Positions 44,648 through 53,194 of a DNA stretch of 64,000 bases are shown piece by piece. This DNA is from an uncultured Ruthenibacterium sp. (GTDB lineage Bacteria > Bacillota > Clostridia > Oscillospirales > Ruminococcaceae). The stretch covers positions 16,465 to 80,464 of the forward strand of contig CAJUMH010000001.1 in NCBI GenBank assembly GCA_910587145.1, given 5' to 3'. A program made the translations under genes and the position numbers. A model generated the notes under the pieces. It was not told the DNA's origin. It was given only the letters and a program-made list of their open reading frames with translations, and made no database searches. Numbering within the stretch: the first letter of the stretch is position 1; the number at the start of each line of letters is the position of its first letter.

Positions 44648-44747
44648 GGTAACGCTCCTTTTTTTGGGAAGACATCGCATTGCCCGCCGGGATGTGCCCG
44701 CCTGCAAAAGCAGATCTTCCCCTGATCTTACGGTTTTTCTTTCCTAA

Positions 44748-44776
44748 ATTATATCGGCTGCGCCGCCGCTTGGCAA
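44748..44776 (-). promoter_or_regulatory. Sigma-A promoter of deoC
   Basis: On the minus strand TTGCCA (44776-44771) and TATAAT (44753-44748) are spaced by 17 bases. The remainder of the 316-base gap to tRNA-Val holds only the divergent tRNA promoter and A/T-rich sequence. Confidence 0.82.
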
Positions 44777-44922
44777 GAGCGGCAAAAAACTTTTTCCGCA
44801 CAGGCAAAAAAACTTTCCTCGCATCCCCCTTTTTGCTGGGGCGCTTCAAAGCAGAAAAGCAGCGCAGGCGCCTTGCCCTGCACAAAATTTTTGCAATTCC
44901 TCAAAAAATTGCGTTCAAAGAC

Positions 44923-44951
44923 TGGACATTGCTTAAAAGATGTGCTATAAT
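44923..44951 (+). promoter_or_regulatory. Sigma-A promoter of tRNA-Val
   Basis: TGGACA (44923-44928) and a consensus TATAAT (44946-44951) with a 17-base spacer. The tRNA begins 12 bases after the -10 box. Confidence 0.85.
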
Positions 44952-44963
44952 TATTTTTGCTGT

Positions 44964-45040
44964 GGAGGCGTAGCTCAGCTGGTTAGAGCGTTCGGTTCAC
45001 ATCCGAGAGGTCGCGGGTTCGAGCCCCTCCGTCTCCACCA
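44964..45040 (+). tRNA. tRNA-Val (anticodon CAC)
   Basis: A 77-base cloverleaf with encoded CCA. Acceptor GGAGGCG pairs with CGTCTCC, the discriminator is A, the anticodon loop is TTCACAT and the T-arm GTTCGAG. A single tRNA gene followed by a terminator. Confidence 0.95.
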
Positions 45041-45047
45041 AACAGTC

Positions 45048-45080
45048 AAAATCCGAACCCCGTTGGGTTCGGATTTTGTT
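45048..45080 (+). terminator. Terminator of tRNA-Val
   Basis: A 13-bp perfect stem, AAAATCCGAACCC (45048-45060) with GGGTTCGGATTTT (45065-45077), loop CGTT. It begins 7 bases after the tRNA. Confidence 0.85.
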
Positions 45081-45101
45081 CTTTCCGCTCCGCCAACTTC
45101 A

Positions 45102-45145
45102 AAACCCCGTGCAAATGTCTGCATTCAGGCATTTGCACGGGGTTT
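45102..45145. repeat. 16-bp-arm palindromic element after tRNA-Val
   Basis: AAACCCCGTGCAAATG (45102-45117) pairs perfectly with 45130-45145. Inside the loop CTG/CAG can extend the pairing. It looks like a REP/MITE-type palindromic unit or a second, unrelated terminator. The rest of the 347-base stretch up to 45388 shows no gene that I can support. Confidence 0.75.
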
Positions 45146-45387
45146 CTGTTGTGATTCTGTGGGGTTCGCACGATTGCAACATCCCGCAAAAGCATCATCA
45201 TTTTGTCAAATGCGCAAGTCAGGATGCAAATCAAACATCCATGCCAAGGGTTATTCGCGCATAAGCTGCTTCCCCGCTTGGTTGATACCATCGCCGCCAG
45301 CCCTGATGCTGTGCCGGTCGCAGCGGTTCCGGCCAGATAAAATCGCATCGGGCCGTTTTACTGTACGGTCTTTTTCCGGCAGCATTC

Positions 45388-46209
45388 TCAAATCATCGCG
45401 GAAAATCCGCTGAAGCCGCCTTTTTCGTTTTTGCCGCCCTTTGCCACAGCAAAGGAATCGTTGTCGGCAGCCGTCGTTGTGCGGGTAGTGCCGCCGGAAA
45501 CATAGGTCTTGCCGCACTCCGGGCAAATGGCGGTATGGTATGTCACAGATTGGTTTACCACCTTGCGGCCCTCGCGCGCGGCGGACGCCTGCTCGCGCAC
45601 CACATGCTCCATTTCATGGCCCCGCACTGTGGAGGCCGCTGCCTCCGGCGCAATGTGCTGCGCCGTCTTGAACGAAACACCGGGGTCATCGGAGCCGTCC
45701 TGATATTTGCGCTCCTTGCAGGTCTGGCATTCGCTCTCTTCCATTACCTCGCGGGCGCTTTTCGCTTCCTGCGCGCCTTCAATGGCCTGCGGCATCAGGC
45801 GCCCCGCCTCCTGCGCACCCCGCGGCAAAGCGGCTTCGGCCGCGCCGCCCGCGCTCTGCGCACTCTGCGGCACAAGCGCCGCGCCGGCAGAATATGCCCT
45901 CACCGGTACGCTCTGTGCAAACGAGGCGCCCGCCTCGTTTCGCAGCTTTGCCAGCGCCGCATCGTCCATATACTCCATGCGGCTGCGCACCGCCATTGAA
46001 ACAGGGTCGCTGCTCCAGCGCCTTAACGCATCCGGATGCTCGGTGACCTCTTCCGTCCGGGGAACCGATCGAACCGGCTCGACAGCCTGCACCGGCATAT
46101 CCGGCTGTGCGGGCCGCACCGCGCCCGTCTGGGCAGCAACGCGCCGGGATGCATATACGGATACGTACGCATTTTGTCCATAGGAAACCCCTTGGATTGC
46201 ATTCAACAT
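45388..46209 (-). CDS. Putative zinc metalloprotease-like protein with HEMEH motif
   Basis: A 273-residue protein. A disordered Ala/Val/Pro/Gln-rich N-terminal half (residues 1-150) precedes a compact domain. This contains two Cys pairs (C161/C164 and C229/C232) and the HExxH motif H198-E-M-E-H202, followed by VNQSVTYHTAICPECGKTY. The layout resembles the SprA-related/CJM1_0395 family of putative metalloproteases, but the match is from memory. There is no signal peptide. It has its own promoter and a GGGAGGG ribosome binding site. Confidence 0.72.
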   Translation of the reverse strand: MLNAIQGVSYGQNAYVSVYASRRVAAQTGAVRPAQPDMPVQAVEPVRSVPRTEEVTEHPDALRRWSSDPVSMAVRSRMEYMDDAALAKLRNEAGASFAQSVPVRAYSAGAALVPQSAQSAGGAAEAALPRGAQEAGRLMPQAIEGAQEAKSAREVMEESECQTCKERKYQDGSDDPGVSFKTAQHIAPEAAASTVRGHEMEHVVREQASAAREGRKVVNQSVTYHTAICPECGKTYVSGGTTRTTTAADNDSFAVAKGGKNEKGGFSGFSAMI

Positions 46210-46255
46210 GAAAGCCGTCCCTCCCTTTTGGCTGCCGCAGAAGCTTCTGATGCTC

Positions 46256-46284
46256 AGTATACACCATTTCCGCGCAAAATGCAA
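46256..46284 (-). promoter_or_regulatory. Sigma-A promoter of the HEMEH protein gene
   Basis: On the minus strand TTGCAT (46284-46279) and TATACT (46261-46256) are 17 bases apart, about 47 bases upstream of the start codon. Confidence 0.78.
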
Positions 46285-46463
46285 GAAGCGCCCCGGCCAA
46301 AAAACGGCCCGTTCTGCGGCGAAAAAAGCCCGTTTTGCGGCGCATATCGGTCGCGGTTTTTTGCGGCGGCGCAAGGGTGCGGCAAACCGCCCTGTGCCGC
46401 GTTTATAAAAACGGGATACGCAATTTTTTGCCGGAATCGCAATGTTCCGGCTTGGAGAAAATC

Positions 46464-46772
46464 ATGGATCCTGCGGGCACGGACGGGGAATGTCCCCTGC
46501 TCGCGCCGGATCACAAGCCCCTGTACCGCCCCGACGGCGGCCCCGCCTGCTGCGCCAATCATATCGGGTGGCACGGGGAAACCGTCGCGCTCGATGCAGA
46601 CGTGATGAATGCCTTCGGCAAATGCTCCAGCGGCTTCTATCACGACCTGTACGGGCATATCGTCAACGGCAGGGAGCTGTTTATGAAGCCCGTGCACGTG
46701 AAAGCGGAAATGGCCATCCTCAATGAGATCGAGCGTCAGAGCCCGCCGACGCAGCGCTTTGAACGCCCGTAA
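46464..46772 (+). CDS. Hypothetical 102-residue protein
   Basis: A small acidic protein of unknown family (beginning MDPAGTDGECPLLAP) with four cysteines and five histidines (CANHIGWHGETV, GFYHDLYGHIV), which could bind metal. GGAG lies 7 bases before the ATG, and a perfect terminator follows the stop. A 7-bp hairpin (46430-46436 with 46445-46451) ends three bases before the ribosome binding site and may modulate translation. Confidence 0.6.
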   Translation: MDPAGTDGECPLLAPDHKPLYRPDGGPACCANHIGWHGETVALDADVMNAFGKCSSGFYHDLYGHIVNGRELFMKPVHVKAEMAILNEIERQSPPTQRFERP

Positions 46773-46792
46773 GGCTTTTTGCCCATACGGCA

Positions 46793-46830
46793 CGCCCCGC
46801 TCCCGTTTTGGGCGGGAGCGGGGCGTTTTT
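46793..46830 (+). terminator. Strong rho-independent terminator
   Basis: A 13-bp perfect G+C stem (46793-46805 with 46813-46825) with a 7-base loop and five T residues. It ends the transcript of the 102-residue gene. Confidence 0.9.
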
Positions 46831-46968
46831 GCGGACCTCCGGGTTTTACAAGAAAGTCCATTTGCGCCAGCGACTCACGCGCGTCTCCGTTTTCCTCGGC
46901 CGCACCGCCGGAACGGTCTTTTTGCCCAAGGCCCGCCTTTTATGTCCGGCAAAATGCCTCTTTCGCGC

Positions 46969-47610
46969 TCAATAGCCCAGCGGCTCGCCCACAAGGATCA
47001 CCTTGATGCGGCCGGCCGCGCGCTGATAGCGATGCAGCACGTAAGTACAGCAGATGCGCCCCGGGCTGCGGCAGTCCATGCAATGGCCCGTGGCGGCGCA
47101 CGGCGTTTCGCACGAAAGGCGCTTCGCGTTAGCCGGGGCGGCCACCTCGCGCACGCGCTGCTCGGCAGCGGGCAGATCCTTCACCAATTTGTTGCAGCCC
47201 ACCACCAGCACCACGCTGGCCGGGCCGAACGTGATGGCGGCCACACGGTTGGCGTTGCCGTCCACATTCAGGATCTCGCCCGCCTCGGTAACGGCGTTCG
47301 CCGAAGAAAAGTAGCAATCGGCAAAAAAGCTCTTGCGGTAAATTTCACCGATCTCCTCCGGCGTCAGGCCCGGTGCGCCGCGGTCGAGGAACTGATACGC
47401 GCCGCTGCGCAGCAGCTCCATCACACCGCACTCCGCAAGGCTCATGCTGCCGCCCGCGCCCACCACAGAGCCCTCGGGCACAAGCCGGCGAACCAGCGGA
47501 ACCACCTCCGCGGCGGTATCCGCGCAGTAGGCCTCCATATTGTTTTTCCGCAGGGCCTCGGCCGTGCGCTCCATGCGCTGGCGGGTCACCTCCGCAAGCG
47601 ATTGATGCAT
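46969..47610 (-). CDS. LUD-domain (lactate-utilisation-like) protein
   Basis: A 213-residue protein of the DUF162/LUD family. It carries GSVVGAGGSMSLAECGVMELL near residue 47, ADCYFSSANAVTEAGEILNVDG near 96 and a C-terminal cysteine cluster CETPCAATGHCMDC with ICCTYVL. LUD proteins relate to LutC/LutB of lactate oxidation, but stand-alone clostridial forms have no proven role. AAGGAAGG precedes two adjacent ATG codons; I chose the second for spacing. Confidence 0.9.
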   Translation of the reverse strand: MHQSLAEVTRQRMERTAEALRKNNMEAYCADTAAEVVPLVRRLVPEGSVVGAGGSMSLAECGVMELLRSGAYQFLDRGAPGLTPEEIGEIYRKSFFADCYFSSANAVTEAGEILNVDGNANRVAAITFGPASVVLVVGCNKLVKDLPAAEQRVREVAAPANAKRLSCETPCAATGHCMDCRSPGRICCTYVLHRYQRAAGRIKVILVGEPLGY

Positions 47611-47744
47611 CATGAACCTTCCTTTCTGCTGTAAAAACAGCTCTTTCGTTTCGCGCCATCGCTGCGCGGGCACAGACGGTTTTCGGCGCGGGTAAGGCTT
47701 TTTATTCCGGCAAAGCTGCCCGCCCTCCGGCGCGGCCAGAGCTT

Positions 47745-48299
47745 TCAGCCCGGCAGGTGTTTTTCGGCCTGCTCCGCAGTAAACCACGCGCGCAGCGCGG
47801 GCGTTTTTTCAATAATGCGCACCAGCGGCAGGCCCAGCACCATGCAGGAAAACAGCTGGCCGATCCCAACGCTCGCGGCCTGCAGCAAAAAACCGTTCAA
47901 TGTACGCGGGCCAAATGCCCACGCAAGCTCTGCGCCAACGATCACGGCATTGAACAGCACCGGCGGAATGGCGGCGGCAAGGGGCAGGCCCCGCACACGC
48001 ACCTGGGCCAGGCGGCGTGTGCACAGCGCGGCACACAGCGTGGCAGCCGTGCCGAACAGGATATCCAGCGCGCCCAAAACGTTTGCCCCCGTAAAAACAC
48101 CCACCAAATTGGTGAGAAAGCATCCCAATGTTACGCCCACAACGGCGTCGGGCACGAGCACGGGCAGCAGCGTAAGCGCCTCGCCCACGCGCGCCTGCAC
48201 GGAGCCGAACGCGATGGGCGCAATCGCAAGGTTTACAGCGGTGTACAGCGACGCAATGAGCGCGCAGCGAACAAGTGTTTTTGTGCTTATCTGTTTCAT
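47745..48299 (-). CDS. queT: QueT-type queuosine-precursor ECF substrate-binding protein
   Basis: A 184-residue membrane protein with six hydrophobic helices. The QueT-family motifs include LVRCALIASLYTAVNLAIAP at the N-terminus and AFGSVQARVGEALTLLPVL. It is predicted to be the S component that captures a queuosine precursor (preQ0/preQ1) and to use the shared EcfA1A2T module encoded at 17-20 kb. A hairpin-rich leader precedes it. Confidence 0.88.
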   Translation of the reverse strand: MKQISTKTLVRCALIASLYTAVNLAIAPIAFGSVQARVGEALTLLPVLVPDAVVGVTLGCFLTNLVGVFTGANVLGALDILFGTAATLCAALCTRRLAQVRVRGLPLAAAIPPVLFNAVIVGAELAWAFGPRTLNGFLLQAASVGIGQLFSCMVLGLPLVRIIEKTPALRAWFTAEQAEKHLPG

Positions 48300-48327
48300 G
48301 ATACAAATTCTCCAGCGGCTGAATTTT

Positions 48328-48433
48328 ACCCCGCCGCCGCCGCCAGTGCGGCGGGGTGGTCCGTTCCCCGCAGCGCGCCGAGCGGCCGGCACATCCGGAA
48401 ACGGCGGGCACAAAATATGAAGTTGCCCGCCGT
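48328..48433 (-). promoter_or_regulatory. Structured leader upstream of queT
   Basis: Two perfect 10-bp stems lie in the untranslated leader: 48401-48410 with 48424-48433, and, nearer the start, 48328-48337 with 48348-48357. The arrangement suits attenuation or ligand control. I could not match the conserved core of any preQ1 riboswitch class, so the ligand is unassigned. Confidence 0.5.
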
Positions 48434-48531
48434 AATTGTATCACGAATCGCTGTAAAATGCTACCCCCTCCGGCGGGCACTTTCTCCCGCTTCGGCGGGC
48501 CGCGCGGCGCGGCCCGCCGCCTTCGGGCTCT

Positions 48532-49638
48532 TTATTTTCTCGCTTCCCTGCACGGCTCCGGCGGCATTTTTTCCAGATAGACGCTCTGGCTGGGGAACGC
48601 AAACGCCACATCCAGCTCCTGCATCAGATCCAGAACGGCAAGGTTCAGCCGGTCCTGCACCTCCATAGCGTCTGCCCACGCCGGGGCAAGCAGACTGCAG
48701 CTTACCAGAATATCAATGCTGGACGCGCCAAACCCGCTGAGGCGCACCAGAACGGAATCCGCCTCCACCTGCGCGTCTGCTTTCAGCAGTGCGCGCAGGT
48801 GCGCCATCAGGGCTTCGATGCGCTCTTTCGGCGTGTCGTATGTCACGCCGAGGGTAAAGCGGAACAGGCGCGTGCGCCGCTGTGTGCCGTTGGTAATCGC
48901 CTCGGCGCACAAAAGCGAATTGGGCAGGATCACAAGGCCGCCGTCCAGCGTGCGCACCTTCGTGCTGCGAAAGCCGATATCCTCCACTGTGCCCTCGGCC
49001 ACGCCGGTAACGATCCAGTCGCCCAGAGAAAACGGTTTTTCCAAAATGATGACGAGCCCCGCAAAAAAGTTTTCTGCCGAATCCTTCGCCGCAAGCGATA
49101 CCGTCAGGCCCGCAAGGCCCAGCCCGGTGATCAGGCCGTTTACGTTGAAGCCCAGCTCGCCCAGTACCATCACGAGCGCAAAGCACACCACAACCGCCTG
49201 CAGAACCTTGTTCACAAAGGCCGCCGCGGTGCGGTCCGCGCGGGAGCCCGGCCCGTCCTTTGCATTTTGCATCATCAGGAGAACGATATCGCTCGATCCC
49301 GCCAGTCCCCACGCGAACAGCGTGATCAGGGCGATTCGCAGCAGCCGATCCAGCCACGGCCTGTACGCCGCAGCCCATTCAGGCGGCGCCGGCAGCAGGC
49401 ACAGCGCGCCATAAAGCCCCAGCACCCACAGCATCATCGGCGCGGGGCGCGAAAAGCCCTGCACCAGCACCCGCAGCACCCTGCTGCGGGTGCGCCCGGC
49501 GCGTTTTGCCGCCCACGGCGCCAGCCGGGCACGCACCAGCCGGCTGCACAGATACGCCGCCAAAAACACCGCCGCGCATAGCGCCAGCCGAAGCTGCCAG
49601 CCGGGCGTACCGGCCCAGTAAGTACGCAAGGTTTCCAT
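48532..49638 (-). CDS. MscS-family mechanosensitive ion channel
   Basis: A 368-residue membrane protein. N-terminal helices are followed by the pore helix and beta domain: VNGLITGLGLAGLTVSLAAKDSAENFFAGLVIILEKPFSLGDWI (given in parts: GLGLAGLTVSLAAKD, KPFSLGDWIVTG). Then come VEDIGFRSTKVRTLDGG and VILPNSLL, typical of MscS. The channel releases solutes during osmotic downshock. It has a cytoplasmic alpha-beta C-terminal domain. A single gene, on the minus strand. Confidence 0.94.
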   Translation of the reverse strand: METLRTYWAGTPGWQLRLALCAAVFLAAYLCSRLVRARLAPWAAKRAGRTRSRVLRVLVQGFSRPAPMMLWVLGLYGALCLLPAPPEWAAAYRPWLDRLLRIALITLFAWGLAGSSDIVLLMMQNAKDGPGSRADRTAAAFVNKVLQAVVVCFALVMVLGELGFNVNGLITGLGLAGLTVSLAAKDSAENFFAGLVIILEKPFSLGDWIVTGVAEGTVEDIGFRSTKVRTLDGGLVILPNSLLCAEAITNGTQRRTRLFRFTLGVTYDTPKERIEALMAHLRALLKADAQVEADSVLVRLSGFGASSIDILVSCSLLAPAWADAMEVQDRLNLAVLDLMQELDVAFAFPSQSVYLEKMPPEPCREARK

Positions 49639-49825
49639 TTTTTAAACGCCTGCCCTTCCCGAATTTTTGTAAAAGCTTTGCCCCGGATCTGGCGTGCGGC
49701 AGAAAAGACAAAATAACGGCCGCTCCAAAGCGCGTGCCCCGCTGCGGGGGCCCGCGGGCCTTTCGTCTTTTGCTCCTGCCGCCCGCCTCCGGGGCAGTCT
49801 GCGTTTTTTGCGGCGCGCTTTTCGG

Positions 49826-50791
49826 CTACCGCTTTTCTTTTGCTTCCAGTGTTGTCTCGCCGATGATAAAGCGCGGACGCCGCTTGGTCTCGCTGTAAAT
49901 CTTGCCGATATATTCGCCGATCACGCCGATGCCCAGCAGCTGTACGCCGCCAAGAAAATAGACCGCGCAGATCATGCTTGTCCAGCCCGTAACCGTATAG
50001 CCGAACAGCTTTGTGATGATGGTGCCAATGATGGCAAGAAAGCTGACGGCGCTCACAAGAATGCCCGCCGCCGTGATCAGGCGCAGGGGCTTTGTGGAAA
50101 GGCTGGTAATGCCGTCGAACGCAAACGCCAGCATCTTTTTCAGCGGATAATGGCTTTCGCCCGCAAGGCGCTCGGCGCGCTCGTAATAAACACTGGAGCA
50201 GCGGTAGCCCACCAGCGGCACAAGGCCGCGCAAAAACAGGTTCACCTCGCCGAATTCAGCCAGCCCCTCCAGCGCGCGGCGGCTGAGCAGGCGGTAATCG
50301 GCGTGGTTGAACACCACGTCCGCGCCCAAAGCGCGCATTACACGGTAAAAGCCCTCGGCCGTGGTGCGCTTGAACCAGGTATCCGTCGTGCGCTTCGAGC
50401 GCACGCCATACACCACGTCCACTCCGGCCAGATATTCGTCGATCATCGCGTCCATCGCATTGATATCGTCCTGCCCGTCGCAATCAATGGAGATCGTCAC
50501 GTCCGCGTATTCCTTCGCCGTCATCAGGCCCGCCAGCAGCGCATTCTGGTGGCCGCGGTTGCGCGAAAGGCACACGCCCTCATAATGCGCGTCGGACGCG
50601 GCCAACTCCTCTATGATCTGCCAGGTTTTGTCCTTCGAGCCGTCGTTCACAAACAGCACGCGGCTCTCGTCCGAAATTTTCCCCGCGGCGGCAAGCCCTG
50701 TGATCTTTTTTAGGAATATGCCGCTCGTCATCGGCAGCACAGCCTCCTCGTTGTAACAGGGAATGACGATATACAAAATGGGATCCTTCAT
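49826..50791 (-). CDS. Polyprenyl-phosphate glycosyltransferase, DPM1/GtrB-like
   Basis: A 321-residue family-2 glycosyltransferase with a membrane anchor. The GT-A domain (residues 1-215) has YIVIPCYNEEAVLP, VNDGSKDKTW and the metal site SIDCDGQDD. Two membrane helices follow at about 230-255 and 265-290. Such enzymes transfer glucose or mannose from a nucleotide sugar to undecaprenyl phosphate on the cytoplasmic face for later surface modification. It lies 14 bases downstream of the DegV gene. Confidence 0.92.
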   Translation of the reverse strand: MKDPILYIVIPCYNEEAVLPMTSGIFLKKITGLAAAGKISDESRVLFVNDGSKDKTWQIIEELAASDAHYEGVCLSRNRGHQNALLAGLMTAKEYADVTISIDCDGQDDINAMDAMIDEYLAGVDVVYGVRSKRTTDTWFKRTTAEGFYRVMRALGADVVFNHADYRLLSRRALEGLAEFGEVNLFLRGLVPLVGYRCSSVYYERAERLAGESHYPLKKMLAFAFDGITSLSTKPLRLITAAGILVSAVSFLAIIGTIITKLFGYTVTGWTSMICAVYFLGGVQLLGIGVIGEYIGKIYSETKRRPRFIIGETTLEAKEKR

Positions 50792-50805
50792 CCGGAGCGC
50801 TCCTC

Positions 50806-51672
50806 TCAGCGGCGTTTTTCACCCTCGATCACAATAGCCACCGCGTTGGGGCCGGTGTTGGTGGCAACGGCGGCGCCCAGCAGGAACGTGCCCGCGGGCG
50901 CATAGCCCAGCTCTTTTCTGCACAGCTTTGCCAGCACCTTGATGTTGCCCTCGTCCGTGCCGCCCACAAGATAGACACCGCCCGGCACAAGGTGCTTTTT
51001 CGCCTGCTCCACAAGGCCCGGGATCACGTTGCTGTCGCCGCGCACCTTGGCAACGGTGGCGGTGGTGTTGTCAACCATGCGGATGATGGGCCGCAGGCCC
51101 AAAAGCTCGCCCGCAAACGCCGCCGCGGCAGAGACCCGCCCGCTCTTCTTTACAAAGCGCAGCGTGTACATCGAAAGCAGCACCTCCATGCGGGAAAACG
51201 CATCCTCCAGATACTGCACCACGCTGGGCACATCCGCGCCCGACTGCAGCTTGCGCGCGGCCTCGCACACATGCCAGCCGTAAGTCATGGAATAGGTGTG
51301 GCTGTCCACTACATGTACGCGCATGGAACTCTGCGGCCGTTCCTCCTGCAGCGCGGCCGCAGCCATGCGGGCCGCCTCGTAAGTGCTGGAACCGGCAGAA
51401 TTGATGGACACATAAATCACATCGTCGCAGCCCTCGTCCGCATAGGCGCAGAATTTTTCCAAAAAGCGCGTCATCGTTACCTGCGACGTTTTGGGAATGT
51501 CCTTTGCGCCCGCCAGCAGCTCGTAATACTGCTCGTTTGTCAAATCGACCCGCTCGGTATAGCTTTGCCCGTCCACCACAATTTGAAACGGCAAAATGTC
51601 GATGCCGTACTTTTCCTCCAGCTCGCGGGAGATATCACTGGCAGAATCGGTTAAAATCGCTGTTTTGCTCAT
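50806..51672 (-). CDS. DegV-family fatty-acid-binding protein
   Basis: A 288-residue cytoplasmic protein of the DegV/FakB family. The N-terminal ILTDSASDISRELEEKYGIDILP and central MYTLRFVKKSGRVSAAAAF hold the fatty-acid-binding groove, including the conserved Arg of the KKSGR loop. It delivers exogenous fatty acids to the FakA kinase; no fakA gene is in the window. Normal length. GAGT-type ribosome binding site; probably co-transcribed with the glycosyltransferase downstream. Confidence 0.94.
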   Translation of the reverse strand: MSKTAILTDSASDISRELEEKYGIDILPFQIVVDGQSYTERVDLTNEQYYELLAGAKDIPKTSQVTMTRFLEKFCAYADEGCDDVIYVSINSAGSSTYEAARMAAAALQEERPQSSMRVHVVDSHTYSMTYGWHVCEAARKLQSGADVPSVVQYLEDAFSRMEVLLSMYTLRFVKKSGRVSAAAAFAGELLGLRPIIRMVDNTTATVAKVRGDSNVIPGLVEQAKKHLVPGGVYLVGGTDEGNIKVLAKLCRKELGYAPAGTFLLGAAVATNTGPNAVAIVIEGEKRR

Positions 51673-51816
51673 CGGTTTCCACTCCTTATTCCATTTGTGA
51701 TCGTTGCAGTTTGCTCTATCAGATCGTCTTTTCTCTGCCGCTTTGCCTGCCCTGTACAGAGCCGCCCCTGCAGGAGCCTTCCGGCGCCGCGCAAAAAGGG
51801 GGCGCGCCGGCGTCCG

Positions 51817-52326
51817 TCAGGGCAGCCGGTCGGGCCACGCGTAGCCCCGCAGGCGGCCCGTATCCAAAAGGCCCGCAAAATCCCGCTGGCGCAGCGCCTC
51901 GTAAACGCCCACGGCCACTGTATTGGAAAGGTTCAGGCTGCGCGCGTCGGCAATCATAGGCAGGCGCACACAGCTTTCCGGATGCGCGGCCAGCAGCGCC
52001 TCGGGCAAACCGGCGTCCTCGCGGCCGAACACAAGATACGCGCCGTCCGGATACAAAACATCCGTGTACCGCCGGGGCGCTTTTGTGGTAAAGTAGAAAA
52101 AAGGCCCCGGACATCGGCGAAAAAAATCATCCGTCCCATTATAATATGTTATATCAAGCAGATGCCAATAGTCAAGCCCGGCGCGCTTGAGTTTTTTATC
52201 ATCCACAGTAAAGCCCATCGGCTTTACAAGGTGCAGACGCGCGCCCGTTGCGGCACAGGTGCGGGCAATATTGCCCGTATTCTGCGGGATCTGCGGCTCC
52301 ACCAAAACGATATTCAGCGGCTGCAT
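51817..52326 (-). CDS. trmL: tRNA (cytidine/uridine-34 2'-O)-methyltransferase
   Basis: A 169-residue SPOUT methyltransferase with the trefoil knot. N-terminal LVEPQIPQNTGNIARTCAATG, central LVFGREDAGLP and C-terminal PMIADARSLNLSNTVAVGVYEALRQ are the three SAM-binding motifs. It methylates the wobble ribose of leucine tRNAs. AAAGGAG ribosome binding site. It begins 13 bases after the pyridoxal kinase-like gene. Confidence 0.96.
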   Translation of the reverse strand: MQPLNIVLVEPQIPQNTGNIARTCAATGARLHLVKPMGFTVDDKKLKRAGLDYWHLLDITYYNGTDDFFRRCPGPFFYFTTKAPRRYTDVLYPDGAYLVFGREDAGLPEALLAAHPESCVRLPMIADARSLNLSNTVAVGVYEALRQRDFAGLLDTGRLRGYAWPDRLP

Positions 52327-52339
52327 ACAAGTCTCCTTT

Positions 52340-53194
52340 TTAATATTGCAGCGGGCGCTGCACCCATTCGGCCAGCGCGCCGAGCAGCGGCTCGAACTGC
52401 ACGCCAAAGCGCGGGTCTGCGCCGGCGCGCAGCGTTCTGTGCGCGGCAAGAGACACAAACCGTGCGGCAAGCGAAGCGGCGCTCTGCTCGCTGCGGCCGG
52501 CCAGCAGCGCCCCCGTAAACGCGGCCGCGAACAGATCGCCCGTGCCGGGATATGCCTGCGGCGCCGCCTCGTAGGGCAAAAAGACAGGCTGCTGCCCGCG
52601 CACGGCACAAACGTTGCCCCGCTGCCCCGTGCCCTGCGCGGCGCCTGTTACAACGGCGCAGCGCAGACGCGCAAAGCGCTGCAGCAGCAGCGCGGCATGG
52701 CGCACGGCACGCAGGCCGGACGCGCCCGCCGCACCGTCCTCCTGTACCAGCAGCGCGGCCTCGGTTGTGTTGGGAACGATCACATCCGCCGCGGCGCACA
52801 GCCGCGCCTGCGCGGCGCACACCTCCGGCGTCACGGCGGAATACAGCCTGCCATGGTCGGCCATGGCGGGGTCTGCCACCCGCAGCGCCGCCGGGCTTTG
52901 GGCATACGCCCGCTCCACCAGCGCCGCCTGCTCCGGGCCCGAGAGATAGCCGCTGTATACACAATCGAACGAAAGGCCCAGCCGCTCGTAATGCCCGAGC
53001 GCGGCAAGGGCGAACGCGCTTTCGTCGCTGCATGCGGGCGTGCCAAGGCCGCCGAAGTGTGTGGAGAGCAGCGCCGTAGGCAGCGCGCAGGGCGCCGCGC
53101 CCGCCGCCGCCAGCGTGGGCAGCACCACCGCAAGGCTGCTGCGCCCCACGCAGGAAAAATCCTGGATGCACAAAACCGAGTGCTGCCCTGCCAT
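52340..53194 (-). CDS. Pyridoxal/pyridoxamine kinase-like protein (PdxY type)
   Basis: A 284-residue ribokinase-superfamily protein. It has SVLCIQDFSCVGRSSLAVVLP at the N-terminus, ADPAMADHGRLYSAV in the middle, PNTTEAALL as the second substrate motif and GTGDLFAAAFTGALL, holding the anion hole and catalytic Asp. It phosphorylates B6 vitamers with ATP. The start at 53194 has GAGGAGA upstream. B6 kinase is most likely; the ThiD-like alternative is less so because of the QDFSCVGRSS motif. Confidence 0.9.
   Translation of the reverse strand: MAGQHSVLCIQDFSCVGRSSLAVVLPTLAAAGAAPCALPTALLSTHFGGLGTPACSDESAFALAALGHYERLGLSFDCVYSGYLSGPEQAALVERAYAQSPAALRVADPAMADHGRLYSAVTPEVCAAQARLCAAADVIVPNTTEAALLVQEDGAAGASGLRAVRHAALLLQRFARLRCAVVTGAAQGTGQRGNVCAVRGQQPVFLPYEAAPQAYPGTGDLFAAAFTGALLAGRSEQSAASLAARFVSLAAHRTLRAGADPRFGVQFEPLLGALAEWVQRPLQY

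Noticed and set aside
45046..45348. Overlapping frames on both strands after tRNA-Val
   Set aside because: Both translate the palindrome into the same NPVQM...RHLHGV stretch, which is an artefact of the inverted repeat.
48300..48480. Known preQ1 riboswitch
   Set aside because: The conserved core sequences of the preQ1 classes could not be found by eye.
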